From NCBI GenBank assembly GCA_038728585.1, contig JAVYTR010000008.1, forward strand, positions 19,410 to 83,409: a DNA stretch of 64,000 nt, written 5' to 3'. Made by a program: the position numbers and the translations under genes. Origin of the DNA: Conexivisphaerales archaeon. Lineage in GTDB: Archaea > Thermoproteota > Nitrososphaeria > Conexivisphaerales > DTJL01. The stretch's first letter is position 1. Every line of letters starts with the position of its first letter. This document shows, piece after piece, positions 40,944 to 50,043 of this stretch. The notes beneath the pieces were generated by a model. The model was not told the origin of the DNA, did no database searches, and saw only the letters and a list, made by a program, of their open reading frames with translations.

Positions 40944-42545
40944 TCACCTCTTTCTCTTCTTTTTCTCCCCTCCTTCTCTAGGTCTTATATCCAGCTTCAC
41001 CCCTAGCAGGTCTTCAAGATATTCAACGTTTTCACCCCCTCTACCTATCAGTCTCGGGATTGAATTCTTTCCAACTCTGATTACTGCTCTGTTTGCTGAT
41101 ACCATTTCAACCTCTGCCTTGGGGTCATAGCTTCTCAATACCTGCATTATCCTTTCTTCAGATTCTCTTCTTTTCTCCTTAACATCGTTGGATTCTTCAT
41201 TTATAGGTACCACAACATTCTCTTCGCCGTATGTGTAGATCTCATACTTCAGCTTCCCAGTCTCGAAATCCTTAACCTCGACAAGAGGTCTTGCCAAGTC
41301 TTCCTCAAACATACCTGTTGGAACCCTTACAACAAGATTGAGTTCAAGAACCTCCTTTATCTGCCCATCCTTGACAAATATAACAGTGTCAAGGACATGA
41401 GGAATCATCCCGAGCTCTATCCTGCCCAGAAACCTCTGTATAGCATCTACAGGAGCGCTGGCATGCACCACACCTACCATTCCTACACCAGCTAGTCTCA
41501 TGTCAGCAAATACACCAAAATCCTTCCCTGTCCTCACTTCATCAAATATGGTGTAGTCTGGCCTCACAAGAAGCAGCATTTCTGCTGTTTTTGCGAAATC
41601 CCCTTCCAGCTTTCCGTATTGAGTTATTTCAGGATCAACCTGCAAATCCCTCGGCGACTCCATTGTCTTCACTATCTTCCCCAGGCTAGTGTAATACTCT
41701 GCTATGCTGCTTGCAAGAGTACTTTTGCCTGAACCAGGAGGTCCTGCGATCAGTATCCCTTCAGCCCTCTTGCTGAGCCTTGTTATCAATTTCTCTGAAA
41801 GATGATAATCTGCCAGAGTCAGCTTGACTATCGGTCTGACTATAGTTATTTCAAGTCCATCGCTGAACGGTGGCCTGGCGACTGCAAGGCGATAAGCACC
41901 AAACTGCGTAACTGTCATGCCTCCCATCTGTATCTCTTCGAAGGCTTCTCTGCTAACCCTAGCAGCTTCGTGCACTTCCTTCTCCATCCGCTCAAGCTCA
42001 TCCCTTGTCATCGGTTTCTCATCCAGCTTTACCAGCTTGAACTCTCCAGGCTTACCCCTTTTCGCTAGCGGAGGTACGCCCTCTTTAAGATGCACACTCA
42101 GCGTTTGTGAATCAAAATACTTCTCGAATTCAAGTCCTGTCAGTTTGACTGATGGTCTTGAATACCTCACCTTTATCCCCTCTGCTTCTGCCACGAGATA
42201 CAGAACATAGTCAGCTGTGCATAGAGTCCCTTTGACTTCTCTTGCAACGTTTCTTATTATGGCATCTATCCTCCCACTCCTTGCAAGTTTTATGTCCTCC
42301 AACGTTGGAGTAGGTCCTCTAAAGTAAAATTGGATACCTTTCCTTTCACACATCTCCCTTAAGCTCTTCAAATGGTCTAGTCCAATGAAGCCAACATCTA
42401 CGTTCTTTGAGGCCTGAGCCTGCAGTTCATCGAGCGCAGCCTGAGGTATGCATACTTCGACATCACTCAGTTTGCCTGACTCGATTTCAGGAAGGATTGC
42501 TCCGCTTATCAGAACGCTTGTATCGAGTACTAATATTTCACTCAT
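40944..42545 (-). CDS. PIN-domain ATPase with C-terminal KH domain
   Basis: The 533-residue archaeal protein joins an N-terminal PIN nuclease domain (D8 in LVLDTSVLISG; TADYVLYLVAE) to a VirB11/CpaF-like ATPase. Walker A is GPPGSGKST near 267-275, Walker B-type FDEVRTGKD near 338, and His box GVVHASAP. A KH domain near the C-terminus has IPRLIGRGGENVEYLE. It is conserved across archaea and thought to act in RNA processing or quality control. A Lys-rich tail (KKKRKR) suggests RNA contact. Start ATG 42545. Complete. Confidence 0.9.
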   Translation of the reverse strand: MSEILVLDTSVLISGAILPEIESGKLSDVEVCIPQAALDELQAQASKNVDVGFIGLDHLKSLREMCERKGIQFYFRGPTPTLEDIKLARSGRIDAIIRNVAREVKGTLCTADYVLYLVAEAEGIKVRYSRPSVKLTGLEFEKYFDSQTLSVHLKEGVPPLAKRGKPGEFKLVKLDEKPMTRDELERMEKEVHEAARVSREAFEEIQMGGMTVTQFGAYRLAVARPPFSDGLEITIVRPIVKLTLADYHLSEKLITRLSKRAEGILIAGPPGSGKSTLASSIAEYYTSLGKIVKTMESPRDLQVDPEITQYGKLEGDFAKTAEMLLLVRPDYTIFDEVRTGKDFGVFADMRLAGVGMVGVVHASAPVDAIQRFLGRIELGMIPHVLDTVIFVKDGQIKEVLELNLVVRVPTGMFEEDLARPLVEVKDFETGKLKYEIYTYGEENVVVPINEESNDVKEKRRESEERIMQVLRSYDPKAEVEMVSANRAVIRVGKNSIPRLIGRGGENVEYLEDLLGVKLDIRPREGGEKKKRKR

Positions 42546-42968
42546 TATGTGATGTACGAGCTTAAGAGTAATTATCTGTTTTGTTTATTCTGCTCTCGAG
42601 GAAAGATTGCGCTCGATGTTCATGCCAATCAATGCTGTCAGTTTATCAATTGACTCAATCTGATAAATGGCTCTTCAAACAGTGAAACAATGCATATGGT
42701 TGTTAGCATACGAAATCGCTTCTTTGCAAACGTCTTTGTCTAGCATCAAAGAATAGGATTGGCATTCAAATTAGTATGTAGAAACTTTATGCATCATTTC
42801 AACCACATTCCTAAATGATGTATAACCGAATGAATGCAGAAACAGCAAGAGGAATTCATCCTTGCTAAGGAATGACAGAAAGATGAATTAACCCTGACAG
42901 GTAATGGATATCGGCGATGAAGCTAGCTGGTATTTCTGATCCATGATGAGTGACATCAGAGCTGAGCC
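42546..42968. other. 423-bp gap with an imperfect inverted repeat
   Basis: It lies between the MMPL gene stop and the PIN-KH ATPase start. An 11-bp inverted repeat (one mismatch), ATGCATCATTT and AAATGATGTAT, spans 42789-42823 and could form a hairpin with a 13-base loop. No open frame is convincing. Confidence 0.4.
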
Positions 42969-45900
42969 CTATGCCGTTTGAGAACCCTTTCTAACCTCCT
43001 TTCTGTTTCTCCTTGGGTTTCCGGGCCACCAATTGAGCCTCTTTGCAAGCACCATTATGGCAGGGACGAACATCATCCATACAACAAGCGTATCAAGCAA
43101 TACCCCGAAGGTTAAAGTGAGTCCTATCTGTTGAAGAAGTCTAACCTGAGTCAACACCAGGCCAAAGAAGACAGAACCTAGTATCAGGCCAAGTGCGACT
43201 ATCACTCCTCCAGTCGTCTCAGAAGTGACGATAATCGCTTGAGGGTCATCTTTTCCTTTGACAACTTCTTCCCTAACCCTTGTTATCAGAAAGATGTCAT
43301 AGTCCATTCCTACTCCAAGCATGGTCGTAACCAGAAAGAGAGGAGCAAAAATGTAAATCGAAAGACCTGAGAAGTGGTAGAATATCAACCAGACGAGAGC
43401 TAATGTCCAGGAGACGCTGCTCAGGATAGTCGCGATAAGCCTGAGCGGGGTGAAGACTGAACGAAGCTGGAAGAATAGTACAACGAATATCGCAGCTATG
43501 AGAACAAGTATTATCTTTGGCAGAACCTGAAAGACGTACTGAAGGACACCGTAAGAGTCGGTAGAGATGCCTCCTACAAGTATTCTGTAGCCATCACTGT
43601 ACGAACCTGAAAGAGATTGCTGCATCATATTTGCTTCATTGAGAACTTTGTCAGAGAAAGGATTACCGCTGAAGACCACCTTCATGTATGTGGTTCTGTT
43701 ATCAGGACTGAAGTAGTTCATGATCAGCTGAGATATTATCTCTTTCTGTTGCCCCTGCATGGAATTGATTTTCTGGAAAGGTATGCTTTCGTTGAAAGGG
43801 CTGATAGCACTGAATACAGAAGTCACGCCTTGTTCAGCCCTTATCCTGCTTTCGATACTGCTGAGCATTGAAAGAATGCTTACGTTGAAAGTGTTATTTC
43901 CAGTGCTTACAGGAGAGGGCAGCTGGACGACCACATACTCAGGAAGAAGCAGACTTCCGCCAAAATTGTTCGTTATCTGGTCTAATCCCTGTTTTGCTGG
44001 AGTATTTGGTGCTAGCGATAGGAAGTCAATGTTTACAGGTAGGCTGATGGCAAAGATCAAAGATATCATCGTGATGACAACAAGTATTGATACCACGGTC
44101 TTTGGATGGGATAAGCTCTTCTTCGTCAGGTTTGATAACCTGCTTGGCGAATTTAAAAACGACCTCCTTGGCCAGAAGACCCTGTTGCCAAGAATCGACA
44201 AGAGAGCTGGGAAAAAGGTGAGCGAAGAGAGGAGTATGACTGTAACTACGATCACGTTTGCAGAGCCAACATCGCTGAAAAGTGGGATGCCTGATAGAGA
44301 GAGTGCAAGGTAAGACATTATTACAGTGAGAGCACTTGTAAAGACAGCTTCTCCAGCCCATCTTGCAGATGTTCTGGCTGCTTCAAACTTGTCTGACTTC
44401 AGCTCCTGTCTGAACCTGTTCATTATCAACACAACGTAGTCCGATGCTAACCCAAGGCCGAGAACGCTTATTATTATAGGGCTGATGTAGCTCAGCTTTT
44501 CTCCCTGAAGATGACCCAGAAATAGGTCTACAAGTGCAAAGCCCACCTCTATTGAGACACCAAACATCACCAGAGGAATGAATGCAGATATAGGAGACAG
44601 GAAGAAGATACCTGCAACAAGCAGGGCAACAACAAGGCCGAAAGGAAGAGCAACCCTTTCGCTCTCTGATATTATATCCCTCACATCGTTGTTCAGTATC
44701 TCCGTTGCAGTATAGTGGGTACGCAAAGTGCTGGAATTCATCGAATTTACCAAGTCTTCGAACTGTTGCTGCCCTACAGAGCTTAGAGTTGAATTGAATG
44801 TCAGAACCACTATTGTCGTATTCATGGAGGGACTGACAAATTGCCCCGTAAAGCCCTGATCCGGGGTAACAGGAAGAGATTGAAAGGTATAATTTGAAAG
44901 AAGCGAATCAGCAAGGTTCGAAAGGCGAAGAGAGCTGTTATAGACTAGTTGGACAACATCCCTTATGGCTGAATAATTGTAATCGAGGTAAAATATCTTG
45001 CTTGTCTGGTAAGCTATGCCTCTGGATACAAGGTCAACGGCGTTCTGCTTCATTATGCTCTGGTTGTTAGAGTTAAAAGCTAGGCTGACGAAGGAAGAAG
45101 TGCTTGAGTTGAGTTGCTCTCTAAGAAGCTTCACAAGTGTCTCATTTCCCTCTATTCCTCTGGAAACAAAAAGCATTGAAGCGTTGTCGATTGCTTCACT
45201 GCTAGCAGGATTTCCTGCATTAAAGGCGTAAGAAGCAAATTCCTGAATGGTTATGTTGTAGTCAGATGCAATTTTGGACGATAGAGATGGATAACTTGAG
45301 TTCAATTGACTCGTAAAATATTGAATGGTGAAATTCGCCAACCCTTCTGTCTTGCTAGCTTCGAAAGCTGATATCACGAAATTCGCCTGGTCGGTTGGCA
45401 GGTTGCTGGTTATCAACGAAACGGCTGCAGACTCTACAGATGCATAGCTAGCATTAGCACCAAGGCTGTATGCCAATTTTACAATCTGCGCCTGGGCAGC
45501 GGATGCATTTTTCAAAGCAAAGGTGAGTGTGCTGTTGCTCAGAACAGAAGGGTCAGTGTAATCTGTAAGGTTGAAAGAACCTGCTACATAAGAAACAAAA
45601 TTCGCCTCCGAGCTGTTCAGGTAGTGTTGGAAGGCTTGAATTGTGTTGTTTACAGACCTGGATGTGACCTGCTCTATATTAGAACTGACATAGCTGGGTG
45701 TTAGAGAGCTGGTTACCTGGGACCATGAGCTTAGGAAGAGAGAATAGTAGAGGGGTGAAGGTGAAGGCATGCTGAGAACTCCTGAACTACTTACAAAGGT
45801 AGCGTTCGCAGCCTGGTTGAGCTGTTGCATGGACATGTAGCTTCCCTGGGGAGAATGGTATACACCATTCCAGGTTAAAGCGAAGCCCTGAGGTATGCCA

Positions 45901-46550
45901 TAGAGCATGTAAGAAGTCTCGTTTATCCTGTTCTGCAGCTGATAGACGGCATTATTTGTGCTGTTGAGCTGCTGGCTGACATTCGTTACCTGGCTCACTG
46001 CATTCTGTGCCTTGGAGTAAATCAGATATTCTTGTGAATTTGCTGCTGTGAGATTGTTGCTGGTCTGCTTCAATGCCTGATACGTCGCGTTTAACAGAAG
46101 TAGAGTACCGTTTACATATGATGTTACGTTTGAAAACGTGCTTCTGAGCAGAGAGTACTCGAAAGAATAGATCGAATCGACAGATTTTATTCCATACTTT
46201 GAGAGGTCGCTGTACAGAGTTGAGTTAAGCTGCTTGTATCTGTTGTAAGAAGATGGGGTCAGTACATTCTGCCCCTGAAGTACTATGTAATAAGTGACGT
46301 TGGGCTGCTGGTAATGAGGGAACTGACTTGACACTATATCCTCAGCGATTCTCGATTCGTTGTTCGACGTTGGTACGTTAATGCTGTAAGAAACTATACT
46401 GTTTGATTCGATGGCAAAGGGGATTGAGGAAATTATAGCTACAACCCAGACTATTATTATCTGCTTTCTGTATCTGACTACAAAACGGGAATACGTATCG
46501 AAAAGATCGTCCAGGTTCGGGAGCTTCCTTGAGGCCAACTTAATGAACAC
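42969..46550 (-). CDS. MMPL/RND-family membrane transporter
   Basis: The 1193-residue protein has the RND twofold pattern. An N-terminal helix is followed by a very long extracellular domain (about 55-615) rich in Asn, Ser and Gln with many N-glycosylation sequons. A helix bundle then has GLGLASDYVVLIMNRFRQE near residue 700, a second extracellular domain follows, and a second bundle has GVGMDYDIFLITRVRE near 1078. The paired Asp-Tyr motifs match MmpL proton relays. It probably exports lipids or hydrophobic molecules. The first loop is larger than usual. No accessory genes are adjacent. Confidence 0.87.
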   Translation of the reverse strand: MFIKLASRKLPNLDDLFDTYSRFVVRYRKQIIIVWVVAIISSIPFAIESNSIVSYSINVPTSNNESRIAEDIVSSQFPHYQQPNVTYYIVLQGQNVLTPSSYNRYKQLNSTLYSDLSKYGIKSVDSIYSFEYSLLRSTFSNVTSYVNGTLLLLNATYQALKQTSNNLTAANSQEYLIYSKAQNAVSQVTNVSQQLNSTNNAVYQLQNRINETSYMLYGIPQGFALTWNGVYHSPQGSYMSMQQLNQAANATFVSSSGVLSMPSPSPLYYSLFLSSWSQVTSSLTPSYVSSNIEQVTSRSVNNTIQAFQHYLNSSEANFVSYVAGSFNLTDYTDPSVLSNSTLTFALKNASAAQAQIVKLAYSLGANASYASVESAAVSLITSNLPTDQANFVISAFEASKTEGLANFTIQYFTSQLNSSYPSLSSKIASDYNITIQEFASYAFNAGNPASSEAIDNASMLFVSRGIEGNETLVKLLREQLNSSTSSFVSLAFNSNNQSIMKQNAVDLVSRGIAYQTSKIFYLDYNYSAIRDVVQLVYNSSLRLSNLADSLLSNYTFQSLPVTPDQGFTGQFVSPSMNTTIVVLTFNSTLSSVGQQQFEDLVNSMNSSTLRTHYTATEILNNDVRDIISESERVALPFGLVVALLVAGIFFLSPISAFIPLVMFGVSIEVGFALVDLFLGHLQGEKLSYISPIIISVLGLGLASDYVVLIMNRFRQELKSDKFEAARTSARWAGEAVFTSALTVIMSYLALSLSGIPLFSDVGSANVIVVTVILLSSLTFFPALLSILGNRVFWPRRSFLNSPSRLSNLTKKSLSHPKTVVSILVVITMISLIFAISLPVNIDFLSLAPNTPAKQGLDQITNNFGGSLLLPEYVVVQLPSPVSTGNNTFNVSILSMLSSIESRIRAEQGVTSVFSAISPFNESIPFQKINSMQGQQKEIISQLIMNYFSPDNRTTYMKVVFSGNPFSDKVLNEANMMQQSLSGSYSDGYRILVGGISTDSYGVLQYVFQVLPKIILVLIAAIFVVLFFQLRSVFTPLRLIATILSSVSWTLALVWLIFYHFSGLSIYIFAPLFLVTTMLGVGMDYDIFLITRVREEVVKGKDDPQAIIVTSETTGGVIVALGLILGSVFFGLVLTQVRLLQQIGLTLTFGVLLDTLVVWMMFVPAIMVLAKRLNWWPGNPRRNRKEVRKGSQTA

Positions 46551-46780
46551 CTGGTCTGATCTTCGCTGACTTGGCCCAGCTACGTCATCTCTTTATCGTT
46601 TGCTGGTGATTCATGCATGCATACATACATTTGCCAAGAATCATGGTCTACTTTACTTTGATATATTCTGAGCCAAAATTAACATGGCAGAAATTAGCTG
46701 AGATTAGTTTCAGACTCCGAATTGAACATCTTTTCTTCTCCCTTTTCCTTTTCTTCTTTTTCTTCTTCTGCTGCTTCTTC

Positions 46781-46788
46781 TTATAAAA
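46781..46788 (+). promoter_or_regulatory. TATA box of the LysE-family gene
   Basis: TTATAAAA follows a pyrimidine-rich tract. It predicts transcription starting near 46810, giving a leader of about 48 bases that includes a hairpin before the ATG. Confidence 0.5.
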
Positions 46789-46838
46789 CGTATAATTCCG
46801 GTTTAGAACTGTCGAAATAAATTTTTTAGCCTGTCCTG

Positions 46839-46855
46839 CCAGGCTTCTTGCCTGG
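46839..46855 (+). promoter_or_regulatory. Leader hairpin abutting the lysE-type start codon
   Basis: CCAGGC (46839-46844) and GCCTGG (46850-46855) flank TTCTT. The hairpin ends two bases before the ATG at 46858 and could hinder ribosome entry. Role inferred from position. Confidence 0.35.
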
Positions 46856-46857
46856 TA

Positions 46858-47436
46858 ATGGGAACGCTTGAATCAGTTCTCCTGGGTGCAGCTCTTGCAT
46901 TCTCCCTGGCAGTCCCTCCAGGTCCAATAAACGCTATGATGGCAGCAACAAGCACCACCAACAAGTGGAGAGCTACCCAGATAGGTTTTGGTGCAATGAC
47001 CGCAGATGCCATCTTTCTTTCGATAGTGGTAATACTGCATGGCGCAGTTCCTGCCTTTCTTAAGCCTCCTCTAGCGGTGATTGGAGGCTTTCTCATCATA
47101 TACATGGGAGCAAGGTTAATTACACAGAAAACAGAGACGGACCAAGAAAATAAAGGAGGTTATCTATCAGGTCTTTTTGTCGGTATCTCAAACCCCTATC
47201 AACTCGGGTGGTGGGTGTCAGGCGGGCTTACTATGGTATCGATATTTGGTTATGCATCGCTTGCTGGTTTCTTTTCGGCCCTTCTTCTCTGGGTTACAGC
47301 GTTCCCCTTTACTCTGAACAAGCTGACAGAAAGGTACAGGGAGACATTACCAAAATTGATAAAAATAATCTCCGCATTGGCCCTATTTATCTTCGGCATC
47401 TACTTCCTTATCAGCGGTATTTCAAACTACGTTTAG
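46858..47436 (+). CDS. LysE/RhtB-family amino acid exporter
   Basis: The 192-residue protein has six membrane helices and the family N-terminus LLGAALAFSLAVPPGPINAMMAAT. GFGAMTADAIFLSIVV and the mid-section GLFVGISNPYQLGWWVSGG are further family marks (NPxxxxWW). LysE-type proteins export basic or neutral amino acids when internal levels are high. Charge composition does not reveal the substrate. Convergent with the methyltransferase gene, 3 bp apart. Confidence 0.82.
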   Translation: MGTLESVLLGAALAFSLAVPPGPINAMMAATSTTNKWRATQIGFGAMTADAIFLSIVVILHGAVPAFLKPPLAVIGGFLIIYMGARLITQKTETDQENKGGYLSGLFVGISNPYQLGWWVSGGLTMVSIFGYASLAGFFSALLLWVTAFPFTLNKLTERYRETLPKLIKIISALALFIFGIYFLISGISNYV

Positions 47437-47439
47437 TCC

Positions 47440-48324
47440 CTACAGTGTGAAGTAGATTGCGCCAGTCCACAGCTTTTTATGTCTGATTCTCCTTATGCTC
47501 CTTACTACAATACCTCTTTGCCTCATCTCAGCTTCAAGAATCTTCCAGTCAGATGTGATTATCACTCCCTCGCTGCCATGCAGAAGTAAGTTGTCTATGT
47601 TCGAGACAAACCTTTCGTACAGTTTGATTATTCTCTCCCTTTTGCTTCCCCTGACACCGAAAGGAGGATTCGTAACCATCCTCGAATATCGAGCATCTAA
47701 CCTTACCTTTGTCGAATCGTCTAGCATGAGATGAATCATGTCGCTCACTCCAGCAATCCTGGCGTTCTTCTTTGCCCCGCTCAGATGCTTCGGGCTGATA
47801 TCTATGCCAAGTATTCTATGATGCTTGACCCTATATGGTAGGGATTCTTTCTTTGACATATTAGTCATGAGCGCGTCTTCTATGACAATCGTTCCTCCTC
47901 CTACAAAAGGGTCAATCAAGTCTCTTGACATGTCAGTTGTTAAAAGAAGAGAGGCGGCTACGGTTGGCATGAGTGAGCTGGGATGATTATAAACCCTGTA
48001 ATCCCTAAGATAAAGCGGTCCAGCTAACTTTGTGAAGACAGTATCTGTGCGTGAATCAATATCATCTTTCTCTGACTTGGAATCAACAGCTAAACCCCCC
48101 TGAACCCTGTATATGTAGTTCACAGTCCTTACTCTGCTCTGTAGCTCCTTCAATTTATCCTCATCTGAATTAAAATAGACTCCTGAAGTTGAGATGCTCA
48201 ACTGATTTATGCCTAGAAGCCTCAACTCATTTGCTACTATATCTTCAATCCCCTCGGCGCAAGAAGCTAGATATGGATAAGGGTGAGAATGAAAAGATTT
48301 GACATGATTCCGTTCTGATGACAA
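47440..48324 (-). CDS. THUMP-related RNA (guanine-N2) methyltransferase
   Basis: The 294-residue protein has a short N-terminal ferredoxin-like part (CAEGIEDIVANELRLLG) like Trm14/TrmG10 enzymes, then a Rossmann methyltransferase. Motif I-like DPFVGGGTIVIEDALM, SAM acidic LGIDISPKHL, and catalytic motif IV NPPFG indicate N2-guanine methylation. The linker LYLRDYRVYNHPSSLMPTVAASLLL is typical of the Trm14/RlmL group. The THUMP region looks shortened relative to Trm14 proteins of about 370 residues. The likely target is tRNA; the exact position is open. Confidence 0.78.
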   Translation of the reverse strand: MSSERNHVKSFHSHPYPYLASCAEGIEDIVANELRLLGINQLSISTSGVYFNSDEDKLKELQSRVRTVNYIYRVQGGLAVDSKSEKDDIDSRTDTVFTKLAGPLYLRDYRVYNHPSSLMPTVAASLLLTTDMSRDLIDPFVGGGTIVIEDALMTNMSKKESLPYRVKHHRILGIDISPKHLSGAKKNARIAGVSDMIHLMLDDSTKVRLDARYSRMVTNPPFGVRGSKRERIIKLYERFVSNIDNLLLHGSEGVIITSDWKILEAEMRQRGIVVRSIRRIRHKKLWTGAIYFTL

Positions 48325-48406
48325 CGCCGTTTATCTTCATTCTTCACAGATAACGTTTTCCTTTCCTTTTGCGATAAGGTTAAATTATCGAATTCTATAT
48401 CAAAAA

Positions 48407-48850
48407 ATGTTGATTGAAGAGCGCTCCGCAGGTGCGGTGGTCTTTTACTCTGATGACGGTCGAAGATTCTACCTTCTGCTTCTGAACGGCGATAGACTGG
48501 ACCTACCGAAGGGACAGATAGAGCCAGGCGAAGATGAAATGACAGCGGCACAGAGAGAGACGAAGGAAGAAACAGGACTAGAGCTCAGGTTTATTGAAGG
48601 CTTCAAGAAAGAAATAGAATACTATTATGCAAGACAGGGAAGAGAGAGGGTGCATAAGATTGTCACCTTCTTCCTAGCTGAGAGCAAGAATAAAGAAGTC
48701 AGGATCTCTAGCGAGCACCAGGGCTACATATGGCTGACATACGAGGATGCTGTGAGAAGGGCGTCTTACAGGTCCACACGCCTTTTGATATCAAGCGCTG
48801 AGAACTTTATCAAGAAGAACCTAATTCAGCAGAAGATAGATGCAAAGTAA
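48407..48850 (+). CDS. Nudix hydrolase, diadenosine tetraphosphatase-like
   Basis: The 147-residue enzyme has a complete Nudix box, GQIEPGEDEMTAAQRETKEETGL (residues about 37-59). Flanking sequences RSAGAVVFY and LDLPKGQIEPGE are the Ap4A hydrolase subgroup pattern. It cleaves nucleoside-diphosphate-linked compounds, probably cleaning alarmone-like dinucleotides. The ATG follows AT-rich sequence (AAATTATCG, ATATCAAAAA), consistent with a short leader. Monocistronic; converges on the CDF transporter gene. Confidence 0.85.
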   Translation: MLIEERSAGAVVFYSDDGRRFYLLLLNGDRLDLPKGQIEPGEDEMTAAQRETKEETGLELRFIEGFKKEIEYYYARQGRERVHKIVTFFLAESKNKEVRISSEHQGYIWLTYEDAVRRASYRSTRLLISSAENFIKKNLIQQKIDAK

Positions 48851-48858
48851 TCTACCTG

Positions 48859-49806
48859 CTATATTTTTTCTCCTTCCTTCTTTCTGGCAAGTGGAACCCT
48901 TTCCGGAGTCTCCGCTTCGATATATATGTATTGAACCTGTGGAAACTCTAACTTCAGCCTCTTTTCTATTTCATCAGTTATCCTTTCTATCTCGGAAGTT
49001 CTTAGGTTGGGATTGAAGGAAACATCTATACCAAGTACAACCTTTCCAGGGCCAAAATACACACCCCTGATGTCGAGAACCTGGTCAACACCATTCAGGC
49101 TGGTTATTATAGACTTGGCCTTTGACACTTCTTCTTTAGACATTCCTTCTCCAAGAAGCAGGTCTCTGCTTTCAACGGCAACTACTACAGCATAACCAGC
49201 CAGCATAAGTCCTATTGCTATAGAAGCCAGTGCATCATAGAAGCCAGTATTGAAGATGTTGGAAAGGTAGAGACCAGCAATTGCGATTGCAACTCCAGCT
49301 ATTGCAACTACGTCTTCTAGGAATGCGGTTAGAATTATCGAGTCCTTGGAGACTCTGAAGAAGCCAGTTATCCCTTTTACTCTCATGTGGTCAGCCCTTA
49401 CAGCTATGTTCCTGTACGTAACTGACAATGCGTAACCTTCTAGTAGAGCGACTGATGCAAGTATTGCTATCGAAGCATAGATATTTTCAGGTGGAGTTGG
49501 TCTGAAGAGCTCCTCAGCGCCCCGATAGAGAGAGAAGACTGCAGAAACTGTAAACACAGATATGGCAGCCACGAATGACCAGAAGAACTGCTCCTTGCCT
49601 CTGCCAAACGGATGCTTTGGCGTAGGCGGTCTCGTGCTGAGCTCTACTCCGGCAAGCAGGAGTAGTTGATTTACCGTGTCGGATAACGAATGGACTGTTT
49701 CAGCAAGCACAGCCGTGCTCCTGCTGAACACTCCAACGAAGAGCTTCACCACAGTTATCACTAGGTTGGCTATGAGAGCTGTAATGACTGGTCTTCTGTT
49801 ATCCAA
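48859..49806 (-). CDS. Cation diffusion facilitator (CDF) metal efflux protein
   Basis: The 315-residue transporter has six membrane helices and zinc-site residues in AETVHSLSDTVNQ (HxxxD) on helix 2 and a second acid/His set on helix 5 (YDALASIAIG). A cytoplasmic domain (about 215-300) with ITSLNGVDQVLDIRGVYFG follows. CDF proteins export Zn, Fe, Mn or Co against protons. Metal specificity cannot be read with confidence. Not in an operon. Confidence 0.85.
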   Translation of the reverse strand: MDNRRPVITALIANLVITVVKLFVGVFSRSTAVLAETVHSLSDTVNQLLLLAGVELSTRPPTPKHPFGRGKEQFFWSFVAAISVFTVSAVFSLYRGAEELFRPTPPENIYASIAILASVALLEGYALSVTYRNIAVRADHMRVKGITGFFRVSKDSIILTAFLEDVVAIAGVAIAIAGLYLSNIFNTGFYDALASIAIGLMLAGYAVVVAVESRDLLLGEGMSKEEVSKAKSIITSLNGVDQVLDIRGVYFGPGKVVLGIDVSFNPNLRTSEIERITDEIEKRLKLEFPQVQYIYIEAETPERVPLARKKEGEKI

Positions 49807-50043
49807 TCAACTTATTTCATCATGAAGGAGACTATTTTACTTTGCGTTATGTTTGAGAGCTGAACATTACTCACTCCTACTAATCATCTGCTAATTATAC
49901 TCAGTCTTGGCTAAAAGACCTGAATTGCTGCTATGCTTAAGCTGAACCCTTATTCCTGCTGGCAGGCAGAGGATTACTGGGTCTGCAGATATTAAGAATT
50001 AACGGTTAAGGGTTAAGAGGGCTTCTTAGCAAGGTAACTTGCA

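Larger units (their letters stand above)
46551..46857. other. 307-bp divergent intergenic region with pyrimidine tract and TATA box
   Basis: A C/T-only run of about 30 bases occupies 46731-46760, with a pyrimidine-rich continuation to 46780, directly followed by TTATAAAACG (46781-46790), the likely TATA of the LysE-type gene. A 6-bp hairpin abuts that gene's ATG. No protein-like frame. Confidence 0.5.
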
